Assembly (NCBI GenBank): GCA_027487215.1
Contig: JAIYDZ010000007.1
Span: forward strand, 1-64,000
Length of the DNA stretch: 64,000 nucleotides
Source: Pseudomonadota bacterium
Lineage (GTDB): Bacteria > Babelota > Babeliae > Babelales > CAIQNR01
Direction of reading: 5' to 3'
The notes under the pieces are model-generated. The model was given only the letters and a program-made list of their open reading frames with translations. It ran no database searches and was not told the origin of the DNA. Position numbers and translations under genes: made by a program. Positions 51,916-61,532 of the stretch are shown one piece after another (the first letter of the stretch is position 1; each line of letters opens with the position of its first letter).

Positions 51916-52242
51916 ATGAAGATCAAATTATTGTCTTGTATCTTTGTTATGAGTCTTGTTGCAGCTATGCCTGTTGAGGCTGGTAGCTATTGGTACTCTA
52001 AATCGGATACTACGGAGCAAACCACAAAAACTAAAAAAACAAAAAGAATGATTGCTAAAGAGAAAAAAGCTGCTAAAGAAGCAGCTGAGCGTCCTACTTT
52101 ATTAGGATCAGCAAAAGAATCTTTAAAAAACATGCTAGCAGCATTGGCTGTAGCGATGCGTAAAGTTTCAGAATCGATTGAAGCAAGCAGCAGAAAGCTT
52201 GTAGGGAAAGATTCTCCTGAAGTAGTTCAAGAGCAAGAGTAA
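51916..52242 (+). CDS. Small secreted Lys/Ala-rich protein
   Basis: Unrecognised, 108 residues from the ATG at 51916. An excellent ribosome site (AAAAAGGAGG) and signal peptide (MKIKLLSCIFVMSLVAAMPVEA) favour this start over the longer frame from 51874. The mature part has a Lys/Thr-rich stretch and one long helix (SAKESLKNMLAALAVAMRKVSESIEASSRKL). It sits 44 bases before the large coiled-coil gene and is probably co-transcribed with it. Confidence 0.72.
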   Translation: MKIKLLSCIFVMSLVAAMPVEAGSYWYSKSDTTEQTTKTKKTKRMIAKEKKAAKEAAERPTLLGSAKESLKNMLAALAVAMRKVSESIEASSRKLVGKDSPEVVQEQE

Positions 52243-52286
52243 GCCTTATTTAAAGGAGTGTGCTTGCACTTAAAAAAGGGTAGGTT

Positions 52287-55200
52287 ATGAAACGTTGTTG
52301 GTTAGTTTGTCTTGTTATAACGGGAATGGTTTCTGATCATGTTTATGCGCCTGAAGAGGCGGAAGTTATTCATGAAGAGCATACAGAGGAAACTCGTAAA
52401 CAAGACGAACTACGCCACGAAAAAGAGCAGCAACGTCGCGTGCAAGAAGAACGTCTTCAACAAGAAGAGTTGGCTCGCCGTTCCGAAACTGGTTTACCAA
52501 AAGAGAGAGAAAAGAGTTCAGATGTTCAATCATCTGAATTAGTTGAGCGTTTTGAGCAAGATGATCAATCTGTGGCTCAAGACTTTGTGGATCTTTCTCA
52601 GGATTTGGATGTTGCCCAGAGCGAGGAACTTCAAAAAGAAGAGTTGCAAAAAAAGACAGAACAAAACTCATTTGCAGAAAAATTACAATCAAAACTTATC
52701 ACAGTTACTTTGCCAGAAGAAGTGATGACAAAGTTTATCGAGCGATCAAAAAAATCTCTTGATCGTGTTACAAATTATAAAGAAGCACTTAAAACAGAAG
52801 ATATGCTCAGTAGTCTTAAAGATGCTGTAGCAGTTGAAAAAGACTTAGAAGCGACATTGAAGTCCTCTCGTCTTGATGCTACGCAGTATGGAGAGTTAAA
52901 TCGTCAGCTTGAGCAAGTACGGGCTACACAAGAGTTCTGGTCGGGTCGTTTTATAAAGCGTTTTCAAGAAGATTTTGTTCAAAAACATTTTGATGCAATT
53001 AATACTATTTTAAATCCAGAAGTTAATGCAACTGGTTTAAGCGTTGATAAGAACTGGTTTACTAAAATGAAAGATGCTGTTTTGCAAAAAGCAGTACGCT
53101 TTAAAGATTTCATAACTGGTTCTGCAAAAACTTTTAAAAACACTCAGATTAAAGAAGTATATAAGAGTTTAGAACAAGATATTCGAAATTTATCAAATCA
53201 ATTATCATCGCAAGAGTTAGAATTTTCTGGCCCTCAAAAGCGTATCAAAGATTTATTAGAGGCAGTAAGAGTAAAAGTTTCTCTGGGAGGACAAGAAGGT
53301 GATTTGCTTGCAGTAAATCAATCAGATGAGTTTCTTGATGATGGAAGCGATACTCAGAGTATTTCATCAAGCGAAAATGTTCTTTCAAGTGAAGAGGTTT
53401 TGAATCTTAAAGCCGAACAAAAAACCTTAAAAAAGATAGCTTCTGGAAATCTTATTGAAGAGATTCAATCAGTTATGCTTGAAGCAATGCAGGAGTCAAC
53501 ATCAGGGCTTGATGATGTATTATCACGCTTTGAAAAAGAGGGTGGTCAAAAAGATACTTTATTTAAAAATAAACTTGAATTAACTAAGCAACTGGTAAAC
53601 ATTGAGCGGGTTAAACAGGTTTCAACTCTTATCAAATCTGCCAAATCTGTGCGTGTTAAAGCAGGTAAGACAGTATTAGCAGCAGATAAAAATTTTGCAG
53701 ATATTACACGATCTTTGCGTAAAAAAAGTACTGATGAGGCAGGTGTTAAAAAAGCACTTCAAGAGAGTAAGCAACTTATAAATAATGAGTTACAAAGACT
53801 TAATCAAACCTTGCGTAGTCTTGAGGAATCATTACAAACACTTGCTTTAAAAAAGACTGAGATGATGACAGATAAAGAAGTGGCCGAATCAGAGACTCTC
53901 ACGCAGCAGATTCAAAAAGTTCATAAAAAATTACAAAATAGAAAACTTACTTTTGAAGTAAAAAAACAGGCGTTGGGAGTAACGGAAGATGCTTTACTTG
54001 TTTCCCTTGAATCTGTAGGTCGATTTCAAGGACTTAAAGGTATTTGGAATCGTGTGGCGGCTCATGCTGAAGAGTTGATGGCAAAAATGGGAATTAAATC
54101 TCCTACTGTAATTTTTGAGCAGCAGTTAAAAGGTCTTGGTGATCTTTTTACTGCAATTATAGGAAAAAAAATGGAGGGGGTTGTTAAACTGCATGATGGA
54201 ATCCAGAGCAGTTCTCTTCAATCATCCTATGAACATATTAAAGAATCTGGTGAAGCTGATAACAAATTAAGCCAATCAGAATTAGCGCAACTTGAGCCTG
54301 AAATGGCACGTCTTAAACAGCAACTCATTGAGTATGATAAAGATCCGTCACAACTGAAAGATATCTCTTTAGCTTTGAGTACTCTTAAAGAGGGGCAGGT
54401 TGATGGAACTCTTATAAAAAGTGTAGATGAGCTTTTGACAATAATTGTTGGTAAAGAGCTTGAACCAGGTAAGTATTTTGAAGTTGATCGTGCTACTCAG
54501 TGGGAAAGTAAGATGAGTGTGTTTAAATCAACTTATGATCGCATTGCCCAAGCAGGCCAAGAAGGTATAGTTTTGGAACCTTCAGAAATTGCTCAGCTGG
54601 AAGGTGAAATGGAACGTGCTCAACAACAACTTATTGATTATGATTTAGAGTATTCACAACTGAAAGATATGGCGTTTGCGCTGGGTGCTTTTAAAGATGG
54701 ACAAGCAGTTGATGAAGCTCTTATTGAAAATACCCCTTCATTAAAAGCTGATGATGGCTCACTTGATATTCAAAAATTAAAAAATATTCTAAAAATAGAT
54801 GGCACAGGTAAAGTTCCAGATGCTGTTAATTTTGATCCAATTGATCTTGGATTCTCGTCTTTTGTGCGAGACAAAGAATATACGCTTTTGGTTGGTAAGC
54901 AAAAAGCTGAAATAGAAGACGTTCAGTCTTTTAAAACAGACTCACAGCTTCAGACCTCGGGTGAAATGTATTTACAACAACTTAATAGCCGTCTGGCAGA
55001 AGGTACCCAGAGATTATCTGATTTTGATTTAAATCTTTTAAATGATGTCGTTGAGCGAGGTGTTTCGATTAAAGAAACAATGGTTACAAAATCTATTGAT
55101 CAGTGGAGTACTCAAGAATTATTAGTTCTTAGTAGAGTGCGGGAACAAGAATACGCCTCTGAGCAGGTTACATTGGATGTAAATGATAAAAATCTTGATG

Positions 55201-55466
55201 AAGTAAAGCAGAAACGTAAAGCATCACGAAATATGACAGTGTCTGCAGAGGTTGGTCCATTGCTTTTAAGAAAATTAAGTGGACAAAAAGATGAGCTTTT
55301 TTCAATTAAAAGTGAACAGCGTGATACGGTAATAAAATTAACCGAGAGTGCTACTTTAATCCAGGAAACTCTCAATGCTTATCTTCAGGGTATGGTGTCA
55401 GAGTTTAATACGAGCCTTTCAACTTTGCAGTGGCTTAAAGGTACATCAAAAACGGTTAGTAAATGA
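52287..55466 (+). CDS. Very large secreted coiled-coil protein
   Basis: Unrecognised, 1059 residues. A signal peptide (MKRCWLVCLVITGMVSDHVYA) is followed by a Glu/Gln/Arg heptad region (about 22-125) and then continuous helical, coiled-coil-type sequence. Two ~80-residue units near residues 640-735 and 735-830 are duplicated (AQLEPEMARLKQQLIEYD / AQLEGEMERAQQQLIDYD, then QLKDISLALSTLKEGQV / QLKDMAFALGAFKDGQA). No enzyme motif. GGGTAGGTT precedes the ATG. It is part of a plus-strand secreted-protein run. Confidence 0.78.
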   Translation: MKRCWLVCLVITGMVSDHVYAPEEAEVIHEEHTEETRKQDELRHEKEQQRRVQEERLQQEELARRSETGLPKEREKSSDVQSSELVERFEQDDQSVAQDFVDLSQDLDVAQSEELQKEELQKKTEQNSFAEKLQSKLITVTLPEEVMTKFIERSKKSLDRVTNYKEALKTEDMLSSLKDAVAVEKDLEATLKSSRLDATQYGELNRQLEQVRATQEFWSGRFIKRFQEDFVQKHFDAINTILNPEVNATGLSVDKNWFTKMKDAVLQKAVRFKDFITGSAKTFKNTQIKEVYKSLEQDIRNLSNQLSSQELEFSGPQKRIKDLLEAVRVKVSLGGQEGDLLAVNQSDEFLDDGSDTQSISSSENVLSSEEVLNLKAEQKTLKKIASGNLIEEIQSVMLEAMQESTSGLDDVLSRFEKEGGQKDTLFKNKLELTKQLVNIERVKQVSTLIKSAKSVRVKAGKTVLAADKNFADITRSLRKKSTDEAGVKKALQESKQLINNELQRLNQTLRSLEESLQTLALKKTEMMTDKEVAESETLTQQIQKVHKKLQNRKLTFEVKKQALGVTEDALLVSLESVGRFQGLKGIWNRVAAHAEELMAKMGIKSPTVIFEQQLKGLGDLFTAIIGKKMEGVVKLHDGIQSSSLQSSYEHIKESGEADNKLSQSELAQLEPEMARLKQQLIEYDKDPSQLKDISLALSTLKEGQVDGTLIKSVDELLTIIVGKELEPGKYFEVDRATQWESKMSVFKSTYDRIAQAGQEGIVLEPSEIAQLEGEMERAQQQLIDYDLEYSQLKDMAFALGAFKDGQAVDEALIENTPSLKADDGSLDIQKLKNILKIDGTGKVPDAVNFDPIDLGFSSFVRDKEYTLLVGKQKAEIEDVQSFKTDSQLQTSGEMYLQQLNSRLAEGTQRLSDFDLNLLNDVVERGVSIKETMVTKSIDQWSTQELLVLSRVREQEYASEQVTLDVNDKNLDEVKQKRKASRNMTVSAEVGPLLLRKLSGQKDELFSIKSEQRDTVIKLTESATLIQETLNAYLQGMVSEFNTSLSTLQWLKGTSKTVSK

Positions 55467-55572
55467 GTTTTGTTTTAAGCTCTAAAAAGCCTTAAAAGAA
55501 GCAACTGTTGCGGCATTTGAATCTTTTTTTGTTAGTCTTAAATTAAATGGAACTACTAATGGAGGAGGTCTC

Positions 55573-56634
55573 ATGAATAAAAGATTTAATAAGTTTTTTG
55601 TATTGACGCTTATTGCGTCAAGTTTGGTTGTTACTCGTGCATCAGCCGATATGCTTTCTGATATGTCATTATGGTTTCGTCGTGCGTTTGGTATGCCTGT
55701 ACAAGAAAAAAAACAAATTATTCCAGGAATTTCAAAATCAGAATCTCTTATATCTTTACCCATCGCTTTAGATGAGCATATTCTTCATAAATCTGACACT
55801 CTAGAAAAAGCAGTAACTGTTGAAAATAAATCAAATGAGGGGATATCGTCTCATTCATCATTAGTACTTGATTTGCGCGCAATGCAGTTGCGGGTCGGTA
55901 TGATGGAAAAACAAAACAGTATTAGTTCTGCTGCTACTAATGCATTTTTACAGGTTCTTTCTAGTTTAGATCAGGACATTGCTGCTGGTCAGGATGATAT
56001 TGTGACTGCAACAATAACTAATATTGGGGCCTGTCTTGATAGCTTTAATCGTGGAGAAATTACATCAGAAGCTGTTATTGAGTATTCACGACAAATTTAT
56101 GAATGGTATTTTAAAACAGAATACAATGTTGCTGATCGCTATAAAGGTTATAGTACTGTTGAGCAGATAGTTATCCCTAATCCCTCTCCTGTATCGGTAG
56201 ATGAATCTTTAATTGTTCAAGAGGATGAGCAAGATGAGGATGAATTTTCAAAAGATAATAGTTCAGGATGGGATGTGTGGGAGGATGAGGGAGTTGCTCC
56301 TCAAAAAGGTGATTTACTAGGAGATATCAAAAAAGGTGTAGCGTTGCGTAAAGTTGATACTTCCTTAAATACGAGTAAAGCACCCCAAACACCGGCTCAA
56401 CCACAAACAGTTCTTGATCAAATGAAGTCAGGTCTTCCAGCACTTAAAAAAGTTTCTGACGATCAAAAGCGTTATGCTGATCAACCCCAAGCTTATGTAC
56501 CACAATCTGTTGATAAAGAATCATCACCTTTGCTTAAGGCTATGGCTGAAAAAATAGCAGCTTTAAAAATGATACAAGAATCTAAAGAGAATGATTCTGG
56601 AAATAAAGAAGATTCTGAGGATCCATGGGAATAG
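55573..56634 (+). CDS. Secreted acidic/low-complexity protein
   Basis: Unrecognised, 353 residues. A signal peptide (MNKRFNKFFVLTLIASSLVVTRASA) precedes a short aromatic piece (MLSDMSLWFRRAFGMP). A helical domain follows (about 100-185). Then comes an acidic tract (QEDEQDEDEFSKDNSSGWDVWEDEG) and a Pro/Gln/Lys linker with a short WE-type end (EDPWE). GGAGGAGGTCTC precedes the ATG. The acidic WDVWED and C-terminal DPWE resemble short linear binding motifs. Separated by ~100 bases from its upstream neighbour. Confidence 0.72.
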   Translation: MNKRFNKFFVLTLIASSLVVTRASADMLSDMSLWFRRAFGMPVQEKKQIIPGISKSESLISLPIALDEHILHKSDTLEKAVTVENKSNEGISSHSSLVLDLRAMQLRVGMMEKQNSISSAATNAFLQVLSSLDQDIAAGQDDIVTATITNIGACLDSFNRGEITSEAVIEYSRQIYEWYFKTEYNVADRYKGYSTVEQIVIPNPSPVSVDESLIVQEDEQDEDEFSKDNSSGWDVWEDEGVAPQKGDLLGDIKKGVALRKVDTSLNTSKAPQTPAQPQTVLDQMKSGLPALKKVSDDQKRYADQPQAYVPQSVDKESSPLLKAMAEKIAALKMIQESKENDSGNKEDSEDPWE

Positions 56635-56683
56635 GTTTTATGTGATGGAGTAGGTAGCTGTTTCATGAATGAGGGAGAGAGCA

Positions 56684-57793
56684 ATGAAAAAAATAATAAT
56701 AGTTATTACTGTATTGACTAGCGCAGGACAGCTTTTAAATGTTCATGCAGCACAATCAAGCCCGAAATCAGAAGAGAGTTCATGGTTTAGGGGCGCGCAA
56801 AATTTGTATAATCGTTTGATAAGCCGTCCACACTCGCCACAGACATCTCAAGAAGAACTGTTGCAAGAAGAGGTTGAGGGTGGAGATTATGTTGCTGTTG
56901 GTGGTGCTGGAACAGTTGTTGATGAAGGCGCAGAACGTTTGAGTCAGATGAACTCTCAGCTGCGTGAAATAGAAAGTAAAGTTTCAGCAGCTAATTTTCA
57001 ATTACTTAATCAGGTTTTAACTGTAATTCAAAAACGTTTTACTGAAGCTGTAGGCGTTATAACTAAAAAAATTGATCAAGATTTACACTTACTTGATACT
57101 GTTTTAAAACAGATTAATGAGCCCGAAACAGATGCTGATAGCGATGTTCTTATTGAAGCAGTTTATATGGCTGTTCTTGGTAAGCGACCAGTAAGAAACG
57201 AGCAAAAAATTGAACAATCTGTAAATTTTGAAGGTGCTACTATTGCTCAGTTGCAAGCAGAGCTTGTTAAGGCGCAAGAGAGAATAAAGCAAATAGAGGT
57301 AAATTCTCAACAGGTAACACCGCAAACTGGAGTTGTTGGTGAAGCTCTTAAAAGAGAGCTTCAAGAGTTAAAGCAAAAAAATAAAAATTTAGAGGATCAA
57401 GTTACATCAAAGCAGAAAGAGCTTGAAAGATTCGATCATGCTCAACAAGCGTGTAAGAGACAGGCTAAAAAATTAGAAGAACAAGCAAAGATGCTTGAGC
57501 AATTTGAAGAACTACAAAGAGAACTTGATGAGCAGCGTGATCGTTATGAGAAACAGCTTGAAGATTCTAAAAAGCAAGCAGAGCTTTACCTGAAGCAAAG
57601 TGCCGCTGTTAAATCAGCTTCATCAGCTTCAGATGAAGAGTCTGAAGAGGCGCTAAGGCAGATGAATGAAGAGATTAGAAAAAAAGATCAGGAACTTCAA
57701 AGGCTCTATGATTTGCTTAAACAGTTGGGTATGACTGCTGAGCAGGAAGTTAAAAGCTCTATTAATAGCGATGGAGAAGAGGTCTTTGAATAA
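56684..57793 (+). CDS. Secreted coiled-coil protein
   Basis: Unrecognised, 369 residues. A signal peptide (MKKIIIVITVLTSAGQLLNVHA) is followed by a short aromatic stretch (SSWFRGAQNLYNRL), which resembles SLWFRRAFG of the preceding protein. A helical domain then leads into a long parallel coiled coil from about residue 180 to 355, with regular Leu/Glu/Lys heptads. The ATG at 56684 is preceded by GGGAGAG and favoured over 56669. Last gene of the run; a bidirectional terminator follows. Confidence 0.75.
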   Translation: MKKIIIVITVLTSAGQLLNVHAAQSSPKSEESSWFRGAQNLYNRLISRPHSPQTSQEELLQEEVEGGDYVAVGGAGTVVDEGAERLSQMNSQLREIESKVSAANFQLLNQVLTVIQKRFTEAVGVITKKIDQDLHLLDTVLKQINEPETDADSDVLIEAVYMAVLGKRPVRNEQKIEQSVNFEGATIAQLQAELVKAQERIKQIEVNSQQVTPQTGVVGEALKRELQELKQKNKNLEDQVTSKQKELERFDHAQQACKRQAKKLEEQAKMLEQFEELQRELDEQRDRYEKQLEDSKKQAELYLKQSAAVKSASSASDEESEEALRQMNEEIRKKDQELQRLYDLLKQLGMTAEQEVKSSINSDGEEVFE

Positions 57794-57811
57794 TAATTTT
57801 ATTTGAAAAAA

Positions 57812-57840
57812 GTAAGAGCCGGAAAATATCCGGCTCTTAC
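57812..57840. terminator. Bidirectional terminator between the coiled-coil cluster and dnaK
   Basis: GTAAGAGCCGG pairs perfectly with CCGGCTCTTAC about AAAATAT. T-rich sequence follows on the minus strand (for dnaK) and TTTG on the plus strand. Confidence 0.88.
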
Positions 57841-57868
57841 TTTGTCCATCCACGATGTAAATTAGTTT

Positions 57869-59770
57869 TTAGTCTTGGCTGATTTCAGCGTCAATTGATT
57901 CATCATTGTTGTTAGCAGTTGACGCACCTTGTTGAGAAGCATCTTGAGCGCCGCCTTCTGCTTGTTTTTCTTTGTAAAGAATTTCAGCAACTTTTTGCGA
58001 TGCTTTTAATAACTCTTCAGATTCAGCTGCAAGCTTGTCGCCGTCATCTGCATGATCTTTCAAAGTTGTTTTTGCTTTTTCAAGCGCAGCTTGTACTTTT
58101 TCAACTTCTGAAGCGTCAATCTTTTCTTTGTTTTCTTCAATAGTACGTTCTACATCAAGAATGATACCATCAAGTTTGTTACGCTTTTCAATCACTTCTT
58201 TTGCTTTTTTGTCATCAGCTTCGTGTGCTTGTGCATCTTGTACCATCTTTTCAATTTCTTCTTTTGAAAGACCGGTATTGCTGGTAAGAGTTATCTTATG
58301 TTCTCTGCCTGTACCTTTATCTTTTGCAGAAACGTTTACGATACCGTTTGCATCAATATCAAAGGTAACTTCAATTTGAGGAACGCCACGACGAGCTGCT
58401 GGAATACCGTCAAGTTTAAATTGGCCCATCATTTTGTTATCTTTTGCAAATTGACGTTCACCTTGGTAAACCACGATATCTACCGCAGGTTGGTTATCTT
58501 CAGCAGTTGAAAACACTTGAGATTTTTTGGTTGGGATTGTGGTGTTACGTTCAATCAACTTGGTCATAACGCCGCCTAGGGTTTCAATACCAAGAGAAAG
58601 GGGAGTAACATCAAGCAACAATACGTCAGTTACTTCACCAGCAAGAACACCGCCTTGAATTGCTGCACCGATTGCAACCACTTCGTCTGGGTTTACTGAT
58701 TTGTTTGGTTCTTTACCAAAAAACTCTTTTACTAGCTCTTGTACTTTTGCAATACGAGTTGAACCACCAACTAAAATAACTTCATCAAGTTCTGACTTGC
58801 TAATTGCGGCATCGTCGATTGCTTTTTTGCAAGGTTCTAAAAGACGCTTAAATAAATCTGCGCAAAGAGACTCAAGTTTAGATCTTGAAAGTTTGATTGT
58901 AAGATGTTTTGGTCCAGATGCGTCTGCAGTGATGTAAGGAAGATTTATTTCTGTTTCATGGAGTGTTGAGAGTTCTTTTTTTGCTTTTTCTGAAGCTTCC
59001 TTTAATCTTTGAAGCGCCATCTTATCAGCTTTTAAATCGCTGCCGTGTTCTTTTCTGAACTCATCAACTAAATAGTCCATAATGCGTTGATCAATATCAT
59101 CACCACCAAGATGAGTATCACCGTTGGTTGCTTTTACTTCAATAACGCCGTCATGAATCTCAAGGATAGATACGTCAAAGGTACCGCCACCAAAGTCAAA
59201 AACGACGATAGTGCCATTTTTCTTTTTATCTTGACCGTAGGCAAGAGCAGCAGCTGTTGGTTCGTTAATGATTCGTTTTACATCAAGACCAGCAATTCTA
59301 CCTGCGTCTTTTGTTGCTTGACGTTGTGCGTCGTTAAAGTATGCAGGAACAGTAATAACTGCAGCTTCTACTTTTTCGCCTAAGTAATCTTCTGCAACCT
59401 GTTTTAAATCACTTAATATTGCAGATGAAATTTCTTGAGGAGAATATTCTTTACCTTGTGCAACGATACTTACATCGCCGTTTGATCTACGTTGAATTTT
59501 GTAAGGGAGATTTTTTGCATCACCTTGAACTTCTTCAAAAGTATGACCAATAAAACGCTTTGCAGAATAAATAGTGTTTTCTGGGTTAGTTACTGCTTGG
59601 CGTTTTGCAATGTTACCTACTAAGCGCTTGCCTTCTTTGTCAAATGCTACAACTGAAGGGGTGGTGTTATTTCCGTCTTTGTTAGGAATAACTTTTGCAG
59701 TACCGCCTTCCATAAAACATACTACCGAGTTGGTAGTTCCAAGATCGATTCCAATAATTTTTTTTGCCAT
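57869..59770 (-). CDS. dnaK: Hsp70 chaperone DnaK
   Basis: The ATPase domain begins [14 protein letters not shown], with [11 protein letters not shown] and [15 protein letters not shown]. The linker [18 protein letters not shown] leads to the substrate domain and helical lid, ending in a Gln/Ala/Ser-rich tail ([18 protein letters not shown]). 633 residues, standard. It works with GrpE (15.9 kb here); dnaJ is not in the window. Preceded by a consensus promoter at 59823-59851. Confidence 0.97.
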   Translation of the reverse strand: MAKKIIGIDLGTTNSVVCFMEGGTAKVIPNKDGNNTTPSVVAFDKEGKRLVGNIAKRQAVTNPENTIYSAKRFIGHTFEEVQGDAKNLPYKIQRRSNGDVSIVAQGKEYSPQEISSAILSDLKQVAEDYLGEKVEAAVITVPAYFNDAQRQATKDAGRIAGLDVKRIINEPTAAALAYGQDKKKNGTIVVFDFGGGTFDVSILEIHDGVIEVKATNGDTHLGGDDIDQRIMDYLVDEFRKEHGSDLKADKMALQRLKEASEKAKKELSTLHETEINLPYITADASGPKHLTIKLSRSKLESLCADLFKRLLEPCKKAIDDAAISKSELDEVILVGGSTRIAKVQELVKEFFGKEPNKSVNPDEVVAIGAAIQGGVLAGEVTDVLLLDVTPLSLGIETLGGVMTKLIERNTTIPTKKSQVFSTAEDNQPAVDIVVYQGERQFAKDNKMMGQFKLDGIPAARRGVPQIEVTFDIDANGIVNVSAKDKGTGREHKITLTSNTGLSKEEIEKMVQDAQAHEADDKKAKEVIEKRNKLDGIILDVERTIEENKEKIDASEVEKVQAALEKAKTTLKDHADDGDKLAAESEELLKASQKVAEILYKEKQAEGGAQDASQQGASTANNNDESIDAEISQD

Positions 59771-59822
59771 TGTTCGTCCTTGTTTGTAAAATACTTTTAA
59801 TTCGTTATTTCAATTGTTTCTA

Positions 59823-59851
59823 TTTATAACTCCTTTATAATTTAATGTCAA
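59823..59851 (-). promoter_or_regulatory. dnaK promoter
   Basis: On the minus strand TTGACA (59846-59851), 17 bases, TATAAA (59823-59828), about 55 bases before the ATG. Just upstream (about 59870-59890) a CTTAGT-N7-ACTCAT sequence weakly resembles the HspR operator (HAIR, CTTGAGT-N7-ACTCAAG); this is only suggestive. Confidence 0.7.
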
Positions 59852-60664
59852 TTTCAAACTAATATTTTATGAGTGTAACTGACTAAGATTTTTTAAGTTT
59901 AAAATGTATTTTTAAGCTTAAATATTACTCTGTGTGGGTCTTTTGGTTTTAGTATTTTTATTTTTTCTTTTCTTTATTTTTTAATCGTTAGTATATAATT
60001 ACCATTTTATGGTCGTTTTGAGCTTATTTGTCGCATAATTTATTGGTGATGGGCGCACGGTTTTGTTTTTTGCCCCCGCTATTTAGAAGAGCGTTACCGC
60101 ACCGAGCGCGCTGGGGTCACTCCATCTTCGCGCCCCGGCCTTTTTAATGCGTGGGCAGAGCTTCGCGGCCGGGGCGCTCGATTACGTTCTAATTAAAGGA
60201 AAAGAAAGAGATAAGGAATAAGGAATAAATAAGGAATGAATGAAGAAAATGAATAATGAATAAAGAAATAAAGAAATAAATAATAATGACTTTTATTTAA
60301 AGAAGATCTTTGATTATTATCCTTCCTTTATACCCGTATATATATAAGGAAAGAACAAAAGAAATAAAAAGGACTTATTACCTTATTGACTACTCCCCTT
60401 ATTACACAATGAGTACCGATCTTATTTAAACCAATTGCACGAAACGTACATACACGTACCTGCGCGAACCAACAGACGTTCTGTATAAACGCACGCGCGA
60501 TCAGTTGAAAGTGTTTGGTTTAATGATTTTGCTTGTGTTATTTTTAAACCCACAAAAGGGATGAACCGGCTGGCTTGTGCTTCCTTCACTTTTTAAAACG
60601 AACATCTTTGTAAGTTATGACTGTTTGGCTGTCTTGATTTTGGTCTGTAACTCTTGCATTTATT
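59852..60664. other. Long gene-poor region with GC-rich hairpin and purine microsatellite
   Basis: No convincing gene. It holds a GC-rich patch (about 60058-60185) with a perfect 11-bp inverted repeat (GCGCCCCGGCC at 60130, complement ending 60177), and an A/G-rich stretch built from GGAATAA/GAAATAA units (about 60195-60290). A second moderately GC-rich stretch follows around 60430-60510. The 60141-60166 interior (TTTTTAATGCG...GCAGA.GCTTCG) faintly resembles the fold-back arms at 16886. No DnaA-box cluster is visible. Confidence 0.6.
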
Positions 60665-60727
60665 TTGATCAGTTCACTACTCTCAACAGAGATTTCTTTT
60701 ATTGATTGTATGGTGAGGATTAAAAGT

Positions 60728-61519
60728 ATGCGCCGTTATGTAGCACTCATTACTGTTTTGCTTTTGTGTAATCCTCTTTATGCAGTTACGCTTTTGACCA
60801 CTATGAATGAAGCTACCAGTTCAACGACCTCTTGGTTGGTGAGATCTAACGTTCGTTATGCGCATCAGTTTGCTGCGGGTGGTGCAGCAACTGTTACGAG
60901 TGTTCAATGGCAAGTATCTTCTTCGCAGAATTATCCTACGATGACTAAGATTATTATTTATGCTGATTCTGGGAGTAATACTATAGGAACTAAACTTGGT
61001 GAACTTGTTTATTCAAGTTACAACTCTGGCACCTATGTCATAACGTACACTGGATCGGTGAGTATTTCTTCTGCTGGAACGTATTGGGTAGAGGTTGCGC
61101 CTACTGCCGCTATTGGCAATCATTATTATGCGGGGACTACTTCAAATTCTTCTACCGGCTCTACTTCAGGATGGGCTCAAAAAAAGACATGGCTCGCGTC
61201 AGGGACTGCAAGCAATGCTAACCCTACTTCATGGACCACTTATTTTAGCGGTACTCCTTATCATTACCCTAAATTTGCGTTGCTCGGCAGTGAAGGTGGT
61301 GGGCCTGATTTAGATGTTGGTGGGGAGCAGTCAACTGTTGCAGTTACTCCACCTGATGGTGGGCATGTGTCGTCTGTGCACACTCCCATTACTGTTACCC
61401 CTAATCCTCTTTCAGGGGTTGCTGCGCATGCATGGTCAGGAAATAGGCAGATCTTATCCTATCAATCTTGTTTGAATAGAATGCCTCATCGATCACGATT
61501 AACTTATAAAAAGAAATAG
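60728..61519 (+). CDS. Secreted choice-anchor-R-like protein
   Basis: Signal peptide (MRRYVALITVLLLCNPLYA) followed by a ~190-residue beta-rich domain with Ser/Thr/Gly and alternating strands (AHQFAAGGAATVTSVQWQVS; TYWVEVAPTAAIGNHYYAG; TTYFSGTPYHYPKFALLG). It resembles the choice-of-anchor R domain of surface proteins. After that comes a Pro/Thr-rich stretch and a short basic tail (RMPHRSRLTYKKK); no LPxTG or PEP-CTERM anchor is seen. The ATG at 60728 is preferred to the earlier frame start. It lies just before the delta-60 gene and may be co-expressed with it. Confidence 0.6.
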   Translation: MRRYVALITVLLLCNPLYAVTLLTTMNEATSSTTSWLVRSNVRYAHQFAAGGAATVTSVQWQVSSSQNYPTMTKIIIYADSGSNTIGTKLGELVYSSYNSGTYVITYTGSVSISSAGTYWVEVAPTAAIGNHYYAGTTSNSSTGSTSGWAQKKTWLASGTASNANPTSWTTYFSGTPYHYPKFALLGSEGGGPDLDVGGEQSTVAVTPPDGGHVSSVHTPITVTPNPLSGVAAHAWSGNRQILSYQSCLNRMPHRSRLTYKKK

Positions 61520-61532
61520 AGGAGTGAGTTTG

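Noticed and set aside
59852-60664. Possible replication origin
   Set aside because: No DnaA-box cluster and no dnaA or dnaN nearby; purine repeats and a GC hairpin alone are not enough.
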